Assembly (NCBI RefSeq): GCF_020382885.2
Contig: NC_058506.1
Location: forward strand, 22,282,318 to 22,346,317
DNA from: Scatophagus argus
Lineage: Eukaryota; Chordata; Actinopteri; Scatophagidae
DNA length: 64,000 nucleotides
Direction of reading: 5' to 3'
Shown: in pieces, positions 49,967-59,882 of the stretch
Layout: every line of letters begins with the position of its first letter
Position numbering within the stretch: the first letter of the stretch is position 1
Position numbers and translations under genes: made by a program
Notes under the pieces: model-generated
What the model saw: only the letters and a program-made list of their open reading frames with translations
What the model was told of the DNA's origin: nothing
Database searches by the model: none

Positions 49967-50313
49967 GGGGGCAGCCGAGGCCTAGAGGTTGGAGAAGCGG
50001 CTTGTGATTGGAGGGTCACCGGTTCGATTCCCCCACCGGACGGCAGGAAAAATTTGGGTGGAGTGATTAATGAGAAAAATGCTCCCCTCCTCCATTAGCC
50101 AGCTGATGTGCCCTTGAGCAAGGCACTTAACCCCCCAATATGCTCCCCGGGCGCTTGATGCTGCCCACTGCTCCTGTGTGTGTTTCACTGTGTGTAATTT
50201 GCCGGGTGTTGCATGTGTGTGTTCAACTAAGGATGGGTCAAATGCAGAAGACGAATTCAGTGTGTGTATGTAAAAATATATATACTGTCAATAAAGCTGA
50301 TTCTTCTTCTTCT
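49967..50313 (+). mobile_element. tRNA-headed SINE, family B, full copy
   Basis: Head GGGGCAGCCGAGGCCTAGAG, shared central domain, CAATAAAGCTGATT and a (CTT)n tail. Close to the copy at 38741. Confidence 0.85.
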
Positions 50314-52373
50314 CCTCGCGGATTCATCGCCTGCACAGAGTTGTGATCCCAGGAATGTACAGTTGAAATTTAAAGGGATGTGCTGCCATTTTTAGCCTTT
50401 TTAGCCTGGCAGTTAATAATTGGGGGTCACAGTGTGGAGAGGAAGACGTCTGCTGACATTTTAATGTTCATTCCACATATTCCCGCTCTGCTGAGCTGTT
50501 TTTAGAGCCGCAGACTGTGGGGGCTTTAACGTGAGAGGACTCGGACTTTTGTTTGAAAGCAGCATGAAGATAAATCACTCTTTCTCAATAAAACCCAAAC
50601 TAATCCTCCAGCGGGCTGAGATCCACCACTTCTGCTCCTTCTATGGAAACCAGTTAGTGTGGCAGCAGCAGGTCAAAGGTCACAGCGGATAATCCACTCA
50701 GTGAGCTCCACCACACCACACCTGAGCCTTTCAGGTTCAGGTTCACGCTGCTGCCTGCTCCAGCACGACCAGTACGGCCCTGCAAACATGAACAACACAT
50801 ACAAAAAAGAGATATTTTAATAAAACGTTAAAGCAGCAGCTGAGGGAAATCTTCTGTTGCTAGGAAACCAGCAGAGACTCCAGGACGTCACGGTTCAGGA
50901 ACTCAGAATAAACAACAAATCGAGTTTAAACGTCATTCACGTGATTGGCAGGATGCTGATCATGTGACTGCAGATACGTGAGGGCGCTTTGAACCGTCCC
51001 ACAACGCACCGGGGCAGCAGGTCCGTGGACGTCCACAGCGTCCTCGTCGCTGATCAGATCAACGCTCGTTGTCAGAGATCTGAAGCTTTATGTTCCCTGC
51101 TGCTCACCGTAGTGTTCAGAAGTTCTGCACAGCTGAAGTTGGATTAAAGTGAAAAGTCTTAATGGCTTCCACTTTCCTGCTGTGAAGTATGAAATACTGC
51201 AAACGTTTGTCATTAAAGACAGAAATCTGAAGAAGAAGAGGAGAGAACATTTCTGACAGGAAAAATATTGAAATAATTACAAATAAAAGTACACGAAAGA
51301 TTTCTGCATGATAGAAATGAAGCTAACAGTAAGTCAAAATTTGTCTCAGTTTTTCTTTTCGTATCACAATTTTAACTTTGTACATCAAACTAATAACAAA
51401 CTGAAACAAGAAACTAAACCTGGACTTTGTTTCAGAGACTCCTGACATAATCAGTACAAACGCTGACTTTTGTTGTTCCTTTCTTGTAATTATTGATTTG
51501 CTTGTTATAATTTGTGTGTGTTTTCATCATTTCAGCTTTCTATCCAAAGAGTTTGACTTACTGTCATTTGACAATTTTTTAATGTTTTATTTTGTTTATG
51601 CATCATTTTTGATGTATTTCTGTCTTTTCTTCTGTGTGGAAACTTTATTCCTTCACATCTTCACAGATCACACTTTGTCCTTTTCTTCCTGTCACAGAAC
51701 GTAAAGCGTCCCGGTCACACGCCGACTGATGGCTTTCGTTTCTGATCTCACAGTCATTTCCTGCAGCTTTAAGGTCGTTAGTTTCCCGAGCTGCTGTTGT
51801 TCTTGCTGTTTGTGCGTTTTATTGTGCTGGCAGCGTCCTGCCTGCTCGGCCCTGATGTGCACAGTCTGAGTTCATTCAGAGCAGAGCGGAGCAGGAACCA
51901 TCAGTCAGCAGATGTTGTTCCTGCGCCTGAATGTCACAATGACACGACTTATTTTAGCTTCTGACTGTGGAAGACGGTGGAGGCCTACAGCAGTGCCGTC
52001 AGCTCTTTTCAACATTCATTCATTTGTGTTTCATCTTTGTTTATTTTAGCTGTAAACTCTTGCTTTGTGGTATCAGGTGTTACAGGTGTACCGGCTGCCA
52101 CGGGGCTCCATGTTTGGATTTGCTGTATTCATTCTTGAATTCATTTCTTTAAACAGCAGGTTTTTTTTCTGTAGTTTTTGTCGAATGTTAACGCCGTCCC
52201 AGTGCATTGTGGGTAGTCGCTGATGTTGGACTTCACTGTTGTTCATGATCAGAAAGGTGTGCAGCAGAAACAAACAGCAGCTGACTGACGCGGCACAGCT
52301 CACATGTAGTTTAGTTTGGAGGGGGAGGGGCTTCCCGCAGCCAGCCAGCAGGGGGCGCTCGCCGTGTCTGAGG
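50314..52373. other. Non-coding stretch
   Basis: No exon. A T-rich block at about 51480-51700 gives hydrophobic ORFs without domain support. A CTCF-like motif lies at 52341. Confidence 0.5.
52341..52360 (+). promoter_or_regulatory. CTCF-like motif
   Basis: CCAGCCAGCAGGGGGCGCTC agrees with the CTCF core. The upstream GGGGGAGGGGCTTCCCGCAG resembles the dispersed repeat core in a diverged form. Confidence 0.5.
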
Positions 52374-53120
52374 AGATTCAAGATTCAAGATTCAAGAGTC
52401 TTTATTGTCATTATGCAAGCATAACGAAATTTTGTGCAGATTCTCAGCTTAAAAACACACTTATAAATAGTCAGAGAAAATTAAAATTGCACACTTAAGG
52501 AAAAATATAAAAATATAAAATACAAAATACAAAATGAGGTAGATAAAAACAAAGTGCACTTAGTGCCAGACTATGTGTATACTGTGTGTGTGTATGCGGC
52601 TAGACGGGGGAGGGTGTGTGTGTGAAGTCCTGTATGGGGGTGGGACGTGAGTGTTTCACTGTAGGGGGGTTATTGCTTTAACAGCTCTGGGGAAGAAGCT
52701 GTCCCTGAGTCTGTTGGTGTTGGTTTTAATGTTCCTGTACCGCCTTCCTGATGGAAGCGGTACAAACAGTTCGTTGCCCGAGTGGGTGGGGTCTGTGGCA
52801 ATGCGTCTTGCCTTCTTCTGGACTCGGGTAGTGTAAACTGAGTCCAGATCTGGTAGACTGCAGCCCACAATCCCCTGTGCTGTCCTCACCACCCGGGCTA
52901 AGTCCTTCCTGTCCTGAGCTGTGCAACTGCCATACCACACAGTCACACTGAGACACAGGATGCTTTCGATTGTGGCTCTGTAAAAGTTCATGAGCAGCTG
53001 AGTAGACAGTCCAGTCCGTGTCAACTTCCTGAGAAAGAAGAGCCGTTGTTGGGCCTTTTTCACCAGGTGTGAGGTGTTCACTGACCAGGAGAGGTCAGAG
53101 GAGATGTGGATGCCCAGCTC
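52374..53120 (-). mobile_element. 5'-truncated L2-like LINE
   Basis: On minus it begins inside the reverse-transcriptase ORF near 53120, ends that ORF at 52656, continues through about 280 bp of 3' UTR and finishes in a tandem TCTTGAA tail at 52374-52396. The tandem tail is typical of the L2 group. 5' truncation is the usual outcome of target-primed insertion. Confidence 0.8.
52656..53115 (-). pseudogene. L2-like reverse-transcriptase C-terminal fragment
   Basis: Frame from about 53115 reads ELGIHISSDLSWSVNTSHLV, KKAQQRLFFLRKL, FYRATIESILCLSVTVWYG, CTAQDRKDLARVVRTAQ and a C-terminus with FVPLPSGRRYR, RLRDSFFPRAVK. This is the conserved end of L2/Maui-type ORF2. It is open to its own stop, so the insertion is fairly young, but the catalytic part of the enzyme is absent. 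Confidence 0.85.
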
Positions 53121-54566
53121 TCAGGCCGTCAGCGGTTCAGACTGAAACGTCTCAACAGCCGCTGGGTGGGCTGTGATGAAATGTGGGGACGAACTGTAGT
53201 GACTCTGACGATCCTCTGACTTTTCCTGCAGCGCCACCATCGGGTCAACATGTTGACGTGTTCAGTACTTTGATTTATGTGGAAGCACTTGCAGACCTGA
53301 TGACGTTCACGCCAGCCTCAGCTGCGCCTCGACTTTACTGCTAATTCAACACCGTAACGTGTCTGAGCGAACCGCAGCCATGAGACATTTTCATGACGCA
53401 TCGTTTTCACTGTGACGACTCGGGGGGGTCATGGGAAGGATCAGATGGTGTTCGATGCAGATTTCCTCCAGAAGTCAGATAATCAGGTCTATTTGTATTT
53501 TGGATTAAAGGGATGATTCAGATGTTTGAGAAACCGCAGAGAGTAATCCTCAGCAGCCGGGGGAACTGGGTCAGTCTGCACCAAGCCGGCAACAAGCTTC
53601 TTCTTTCTGCTTTGTTTCTGCAGGGCTGATGATTTCAGGACCTTTCAGTTTGACTAAGTAAATTCACTCACGTAATTAATACGTTTGAGGTACTTTTACT
53701 GCAGAAACTAGTTTTGTAGTTACAAGTTCAGAGTTTTTCACACACACACGAAGAGTATAAAATTAAGATGATTTGTTCGAAGTTAAACTCAGTCCATTGT
53801 TATTATTGTAATTATTGATTAACTGTACTGAGGATGTTTTTCCTGTAAAAACGTGCAGGCTGCAGCTCCTTGGAGGAAGTGAAGTTTTGCTGCCTGTTGA
53901 GGTTGTCTCCGTGTCTTCATTATTCTGATGAATTTAAATCAATGTGCAGCTGCAGAATGAGCTGTGCAAACGCTCATCAATCCAGTGGAAGACAACTGAC
54001 TCACACACACACTCAGTCCTATCTGATGGTTTGTGAGTGTTTTGCCGTTTTATCAGAGTGAGCGGCTCTCCTGAACACCTCGAGCTCATTCATGATGAGG
54101 CTGAAAAAGAAGCTTGGAGCTGCTATCAGTGGACGCCCTCTGAGGGGTAAACAAACTGCAGCGCGTCCACCAATCACTGCAGTCCAACAACACACAGGTG
54201 CTCACTGCAGGTCAGCTTTGCTGAGACGGCTCCAAATGACTGCAGAGGGGCTTTGCAGTCGGAGCAACTCCATCCGTCACTACGGCCTCGGCTCAAACAC
54301 TCAAACCTTTAACAGGAAACAACAGCGTGACAATCAGTTAGACAGAAACGCATTTTAAATCACATACAGACAGACATATTGGTTAACGTGGTACTCAGTG
54401 AGTCAGGGTCACATGACTTGGAGTTAATCAGCTCTGACTAACATGCTAAAGTGGCTCTTTTAGCTCCTACTCTGTTAGTACATATATTAATACATTTACT
54501 AAAACAAATGAGTCCAACAACCTGCTGGGTTTGTTGTTATTTTTGAAGAAATGGTCTCCAGCATCT

Positions 54567-54760
54567 TGAACAAACATCAACGTGACAAGAACTACCTAAA
54601 ATGACAGAAACCATGTGTGCACTTTGGGTTTGTTTGGTTCATGTCCCATCTGTCCCCACATGGAGGGGGAGGAGCTTATGAGCTGTACTGCAGCCAGCCA
54701 CCAGGGGGCGAAACAGATGATTGGACTTCATTTTTGTCATCCATCTTTATATACAGTCAG
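54567..54760 (+). repeat. Dispersed repeat carrying a CTCF-like motif, copy 3
   Basis: GAACAAACATCAACGTGACA, AGAACTACCTAAAATGACAG, GGGGGAGGAGCTTATGAGCT and CTGCAGCCAGCCACCAGGGG align with 40490-40690 in the same orientation. Confidence 0.7.
54692..54710 (+). promoter_or_regulatory. CTCF-like motif in dispersed repeat copy 3
   Basis: AGCCAGCCACCAGGGGGCG matches the CTCF core in full. Confidence 0.55.
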
Positions 54761-55006
54761 TATGAACGTCAATGAGACTTTCTCCACCCACCTGAGGATC
54801 TGCTCTCTGATTGGCTGTCGCTCTCTGTACATAACAGCACATCAACGAGAGGTTATTGTTGCTCTGCTGCCAACGGCATGGCGCACATTTCCAACTGATC
54901 TGAAAATAGATTTCTCTCTCTCACACACACACACGCAAACACACACACTCCTGGTGAGCTGCTTATATCGCCTTAAACTGGTCGACCTTGGCTGAGAACA
55001 AATAGA

Positions 55007-55041
<35 letters not shown>

Positions 55042-56397
55042 CAGTAAAAGCAGCTCGCGGTGTCTGACGAGGGTTTGAATTTTCTGCGTCTCATTCGTTC
55101 CTCTCTGAGTCCAAACTGAGTCGATGATGTTGTCGTGTTTCTGCTGTCGAGAACAGAGAGATGAATTTAAATTTGACAGACGGACACATTAAGTGAACTG
55201 ACGTCCTGATGGAAGACAATTTATTCTTTTGACATGATTCTGGAGAAAGTCCCAACACCATCATAACCATCTGTCAGTATGCCACTCAGTGTTTATCTCT
55301 TAATCAGCCTTCATTTCTCCATAAAACTCTCTTTAAGTTAGGATTAGGTAGGACCTGGATTTTTCATGGCATTCAGTTGTGAGGATTCATTAAGACTTCG
55401 GAAACTTTCCGTGGGTTTGACTTTTAAATGAGTTTTGAAACCAGGGATAGCAGGACCCAAACACATGAACAGTTGGGAAGCTGAGAGTACTGAGTTTCAT
55501 GTTTAAAACAGGCAGTCACTGCAGTTTTTATCAAACATATAGAGGACACAATGCACTGGCTGTGCACTATTTTCAGCGGTGGATGAATCCACATTTGGAG
55601 CTCTGGTGAGTACTGGCAGCAGGACGGTGTGTGTGGGACTGAGTCAAAATAAACTACCGTGTGTATGTATGTGTGCGTGTGTGTGTGTGTGTGTGCAGGC
55701 GTGTGTGTGTTCACGCGTGTGTGTGTTCAGGGTGATGAACAAAAGCCATAAACAAATCTCTTAATCCCTTAAATAAACCCTTGAATACAAGCTTTTCAGA
55801 TAAACGTTCAAATGAAAGTTCTGTTTAGAACCACATTTATGAGCTTACTTTACTTTGCCAATTAGAGTTTTAGAGAATTAAATGTGTGATAAAATCATAA
55901 AATTCAATTATGTTATTAAAACCAGTTGTCTCCAACCTGGTCGGAAAGGTATACAAATAAAAACACAGTGAGGCCGGAGCTGAGAGGGATTCCTCTGCCG
56001 GGGTTGGACAGGAAGTTCACCTGTCGCCAAGACGATGACCCCAAAGCAACACAACAAAATGTTTGTCCAAATCCAACCAACATGCACCCGAGCTGAACAG
56101 CTAGGTTTTCAAAGCTACTTCTACAAGCCGGTGGTACAGCTAAAGGTGGTTAGCAAGTACTAATGTGGAGGTGTGAATACTGACAGAAGTCAGTTCATCA
56201 AAGGGTTTGCTGACTAATAATTTGGCTAAGTAACAAAATTTAGCTATGAAAATTTAATGCTGAAGTCATGGAGCCAACACCAAATCTGCCAGGTCTTAAA
56301 TATGGAAAAATTCACAAACACATCGAACTTTGAATTTTTCTCTGAGCTAATGCACAGCTAACGTTCCGACAGGAAATTAGCATAACATAACCAATCC

Positions 56398-56459
56398 TAT
56401 ATATATATATCTATATATCTATATATATATAGATATATAGATATATATATATATATATT
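56398..56459. repeat. TA-rich palindrome
   Basis: TATATCTATATATCTATATA is mirrored by TATATAGATATATAGATATA, giving a near-perfect hairpin or cruciform of about 60 bp. Confidence 0.8.
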
Positions 56460-56739
56460 ATGACACAAAACCTCTCACGTTTGACAGTGATTTTACACTT
56501 ATGTTACTGTAGTTTTCCCTTTATATTGTAATATACATTAGGAGGACACTTAGCGTATTTAGCGTATAGCATATTTGAATATGGCTGAATACTTTTGCAA
56601 GCCACTAACGCGTTTTGTTTTTTACACCTCCGGGCCACCATACTGTACAACCTGCCTCGACAATACTGCAATAAAGTCTGGCCAATAAAGTGAATTTCCA
56701 TGTGAATTTTCCAGAGAGAGGGACAGAGCGGGACAGAGC

Positions 56740-57262
56740 GTGTCTCAGTGTGTCTCAGTGTGTCTCTGCCACCGTGAGAGCAGGACGCGGCGGTTCGTGT
56801 CTCTGTCTCATTTTTTTCTGCTCTTCAGTCGAAACTTTCCCACATTAAACACTTGGACCATAAAAGGACACACAGATCCGTGACCCACTACTGAAGCAGC
56901 AGCTGAACCCGAGGAGGAGCTCCATCGGCCGGCAGGACGCTGTCCGACCGCCCGGAGGGACCGAACTGACCCGGACCTCCACCTGCTGCTGCTCCGCGCG
57001 CCTCCCGCGCAAACCGAGCCCGGCGCGAGCGCTCCTCTCGGCCATGGCACGAGCGGTGCCACTTTCCTGTCCGCGGATTTTTACCGAAACACACCCGGAT
57101 TTTTTAAACATGTAGGAGCCGATGGAAGCACTGAACTGACACCGACGAACACTCACACTGCCAGTTAAAGTACGGTTATTGTCCCTCTTCAGGTTTTAAA
57201 TTAAAACCCACTGATCACACTGCGTTCGTACCCCGGACCGCGTCAGGCGAAGCCCCCTCACC
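56740..57262 (+). promoter_or_regulatory. adra1b: Probable 5' UTR and promoter region of adra1b-like gene
   Basis: The base composition becomes GC- and CpG-rich from about 56880 to the start codon (CGCGCGCCTCCCGCGC, CCGGCGCGAGCGC). No TATA box at a normal distance from any obvious start, so a CpG-type promoter or a long 5' UTR is likely. Confidence 0.45.
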
Positions 57263-57577
57263 ATGAGTCTGTGGACTAACGGCTCCTCCGCAGATCTTTA
57301 CCCCGGGACGCAGCTGCCGCCTCGGGGCTCCAACTCCTCCATCAACCGCAGCTCCGGTCACCCCGGCGCCGCCCCGCTGGATCTGAGCCGGGCGGTGCCG
57401 GTGGGCATGGTGCTGGCCTCCTTCATCATGTTCGCCATCGTGGGGAACATCCTCGTCATCCTGTCGGTGGTGTGTAACCGGCACCTGCGGGTCCCCACCA
57501 ACTACTTCATCATCAACCTGGCCATCGCGGACCTGCTGCTGGGAACCACCGTGCTGCCGGTGTCCGCCACGCTGGAG
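57263..57577 (+). CDS. adra1b: adra1b exon 1 (N-terminus, TM1, TM2)
   Basis: ATG in CCTCACCATGAG. 105 codons ending ACGCTGGAG|GTCAGT, phase 0. Read-through of the donor stops within 13 codons. Confidence 0.93.
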
Positions 57578-59882
57578 GTCAGTAGAGGGATTATCGATCA
57601 CTTATTGGCGATTTAATGAAGATTAAATGGAGATTTTCACCATTTTAGAGTAGCAATGGAAAGGAAAGAAAGAAGGGAGATTGGAGGTAATGAATAAAAA
57701 TAAAGACACAAGCGAAAAAAGAAAAGAAACAAGAAAGGAAGAAATTAGAATCGAAATAACTGATGTGTTGATGGTAGTGAAGTCATCAATGAGGTGATTT
57801 ATCGATCCGTTTCAACAACATGAGAGCAGACAAAACAAGACGTCAACTTGTACAGCTGTGTGACATTTTCAAGACTTAACGAACAAATAAATGAATAAAA
57901 CTGTAAAAAGTCGGTGGTTGTGACCCGAGAAGAAAAGTGGGATGGAAAAATTAGAGAAATGAAGGAAAAAATGAAGGAAGTAAGAAAGAAACCAAGAAAA
58001 AAAGAATTTGTCAATTAATTAAGGAAGAAATCCTTTAAAATTATGAAACAATTCAGATTCTGTTCATAGATATATATATTCCACTTTGCTATTCATGTTC
58101 TTAAATAATCCTTTTTTTCTTCTCTTCGTCAGCAGTTGTGATATTTACAGTCATAATCTCACTTTTTAGTAACCAAATGTCCAAAACAAAACCTGAAATG
58201 TTTGGTGCAGCAGGCAGGACGTGAAGGCAACAACATCCACTAAACTTGTTTTACGTCACTGAAGTGTAGGAAAATGTGTGACGTGTCCTGCTGGTGGTCA
58301 CGTGACGCAGCTCGACCAGCTAACGTTAGCAGCTAACGTCTCAGAGGTGGCTGTTGAAGACAGTAGCTTTGTGCTGCCTTCACTGGCCTCCTGGTATACA
58401 GTAACACTGAATATCTCCAATAACCTCCACCTGGCACTTCACACAAACCAGAAATACTTTATCACCCATCGCTCACACGGGAACACCTCGAATAAAAAAA
58501 CAGAACTAAAATATGCACTTATGAAGTTAAAAGAAAAATACAAAAAGGACAGCAGCTAACGATTATCTTCACTATTAGTTTGGTAGTTTTTCACAGCTAC
58601 GAAATGTCAAAACATTGTGAAAAATTCTCATGGTTTCCCAACGTGGCTTCTTCATGTTGCTTCTACACTCAGTTATCAGAATCAGACAAGAACCTCTGAA
58701 CTGAACAGGAAGTGGATTCAGATACTTCCTGTCTCTGCAGGTCTTGGATTACTGGGTGTTTGGCCGTATCTTCTGTGACATCTGGGCGGCGGTGGACGTC
58801 CTGTGCTGCACAGCGTCCATCATGTCTTTGTGCGTCATCTCCATCGACCGGTACATCGGCGTTCGCTACCCGCTGCAGTACCCCATGATCGTCACCGAGA
58901 GGCGGGCGCTGCTCGCCATGCTGGGAGTCTGGGTCCTCTCCATCGTCATCTCCATCGGCCCGCTGCTGGGCTGGAAGCAGCCGCCGTCACAGGTGCTGAA
59001 GTGCTAAAGTGCTCAGAACATTTGGACGTTCCTCCCAGTGTTTTGTCATTTTATAGGTAAACGATTAATTGATTTATCGTGAAAATAGTCGGCAGATTAT
59101 CTTTCTAAATGACACCCATCCCAACAGGAAGTCATTAAATGGAGCTTGTGATTAACTTGTTTTAAACATGACAGCAGAAAACCTGCACAGAACAGCTTCA
59201 TCACACAGACCAATCAGGAGCTTTCAGTTGTATCACATGACCTTCGTCTGTCTGCGAGTTGCAGAGGTTTGAACGTCAGTTTTCAGCTGAGGTTGAAAGC
59301 TGGTGAGGACGGTCGTGTGATACAGCTGAGAGCTCCACAGCAGCAGCTGCTAAATGGACCTTGTGGTCAGAACTGAACTCAGGTCAGTTTTAGTTTTCCA
59401 GATCCAGCAGAAGCTCCTCGACTCGGTTCTGTTGGTTCTGTGTGTTGAAGCTAAAGATGATCTCTCGTCCTTCCCGTCCGTCCTGCAGGATGACACGGTC
59501 TGTCTCATCACCGAGGAGCCGTTCTACGCCCTCTTCTCCTCGCTCGGCTCCTTCTACATCCCTCTGGCCGTCATCCTGGCCATGTACTGCCGCGTCTACA
59601 TCGTGGCCAAGCGCACCACCAAGAACCTGGAGGCCGGCGTGATGAAGGAGCGTCAGGAGGACTCCAACGAGCTCACCCTGAGGATCCACTGCAGGAACCA
59701 GCAGATCCAGGAGCTGTGCCCCGCCTCCAAGGCCGGAGGGGGCGGGGCCTCGGCCACACGCAGCGCGCTCACCGTCAAACTGCTCAAGTTCTCCAGGGAG
59801 AAGAAAGCTGCCAAGACGCTGGGTGTGGTGGTGGGCATGTTCATCCTCTGCTGGCTGCCTTTCTTCCTGGCTCTGCCCATCG
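57263..59882 (+). CDS. adra1b: Alpha-1B-type adrenergic receptor, coding exons 1-3 (TM1-TM6); last exon outside window
   Basis: Class A GPCR for adrenaline/noradrenaline, coupled to Gq (family knowledge). Three exons give 320 residues. N-terminus with sequons at N6, N24 and N28; TM1 GNILVILSV (N62); TM2 NLAIADLLL (D90); C117 and C194 for the extracellular disulfide; D124 in TM3, which binds the amine; DRY at 141-143; TM5 serines 206, 207 and 210; basic [13 protein letters not shown]6 [22 protein letters not shown] and [16 protein letters not shown] match alpha-1B better than 1A or 1D. The conserved family intron after LPIG (phase 1) is present; two earlier introns are unusual. Teleosts carry two adra1b copies; which one this is cannot be told. 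Confidence 0.93.
57578..58740 (+). other. adra1b: adra1b intron 1
   Basis: About 1.16 kb, AT-rich, with long A-rich GGAAGAAA stretches. A 93-residue ORF at 58278-58556 has no recognisable domain and is taken as chance. Confidence 0.7.
58741..58992 (+). CDS. adra1b: adra1b exon 2 (TM3, TM4)
   Basis: Acceptor TGTCTCTGCAG; 84 codons from [20 protein letters not shown] to [12 protein letters not shown]; donor CACAG|GTGCTG is weaker than usual. Phase 0 on both sides. Confidence 0.93.
59489..59882 (+). CDS. adra1b: adra1b exon 3 (ECL2, TM5, third loop, TM6)
   Basis: Acceptor CCGTCCTGCAG; 131 codons from [18 protein letters not shown] to [11 protein letters not shown]; donor ATCG|GTAAGC in phase 1, the site conserved in all alpha-1 receptor genes. 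A Gly-rich insert ([12 protein letters not shown]) lies in the third loop. Confidence 0.95.

Larger units (their letters stand above)
53121..56700. other. Non-coding stretch with repeats
   Basis: No exon. Contains repeat copy 3 (54567-54760), CA arrays at about 54918-54953 and 55008-55039, (TG)n at 55670-55697 and a TA palindrome at 56398-56459. Confidence 0.5.

Noticed and set aside
57215-57601. 128-residue minus ORF opposite adra1b exon 1
   Set aside because: Shadow frame of the exon; His/Asp/Gln-rich product with no domain.
58278-58559. 93-residue ORF in adra1b intron 1
   Set aside because: No known domain, and inclusion would break the receptor frame between TM2 and TM3.
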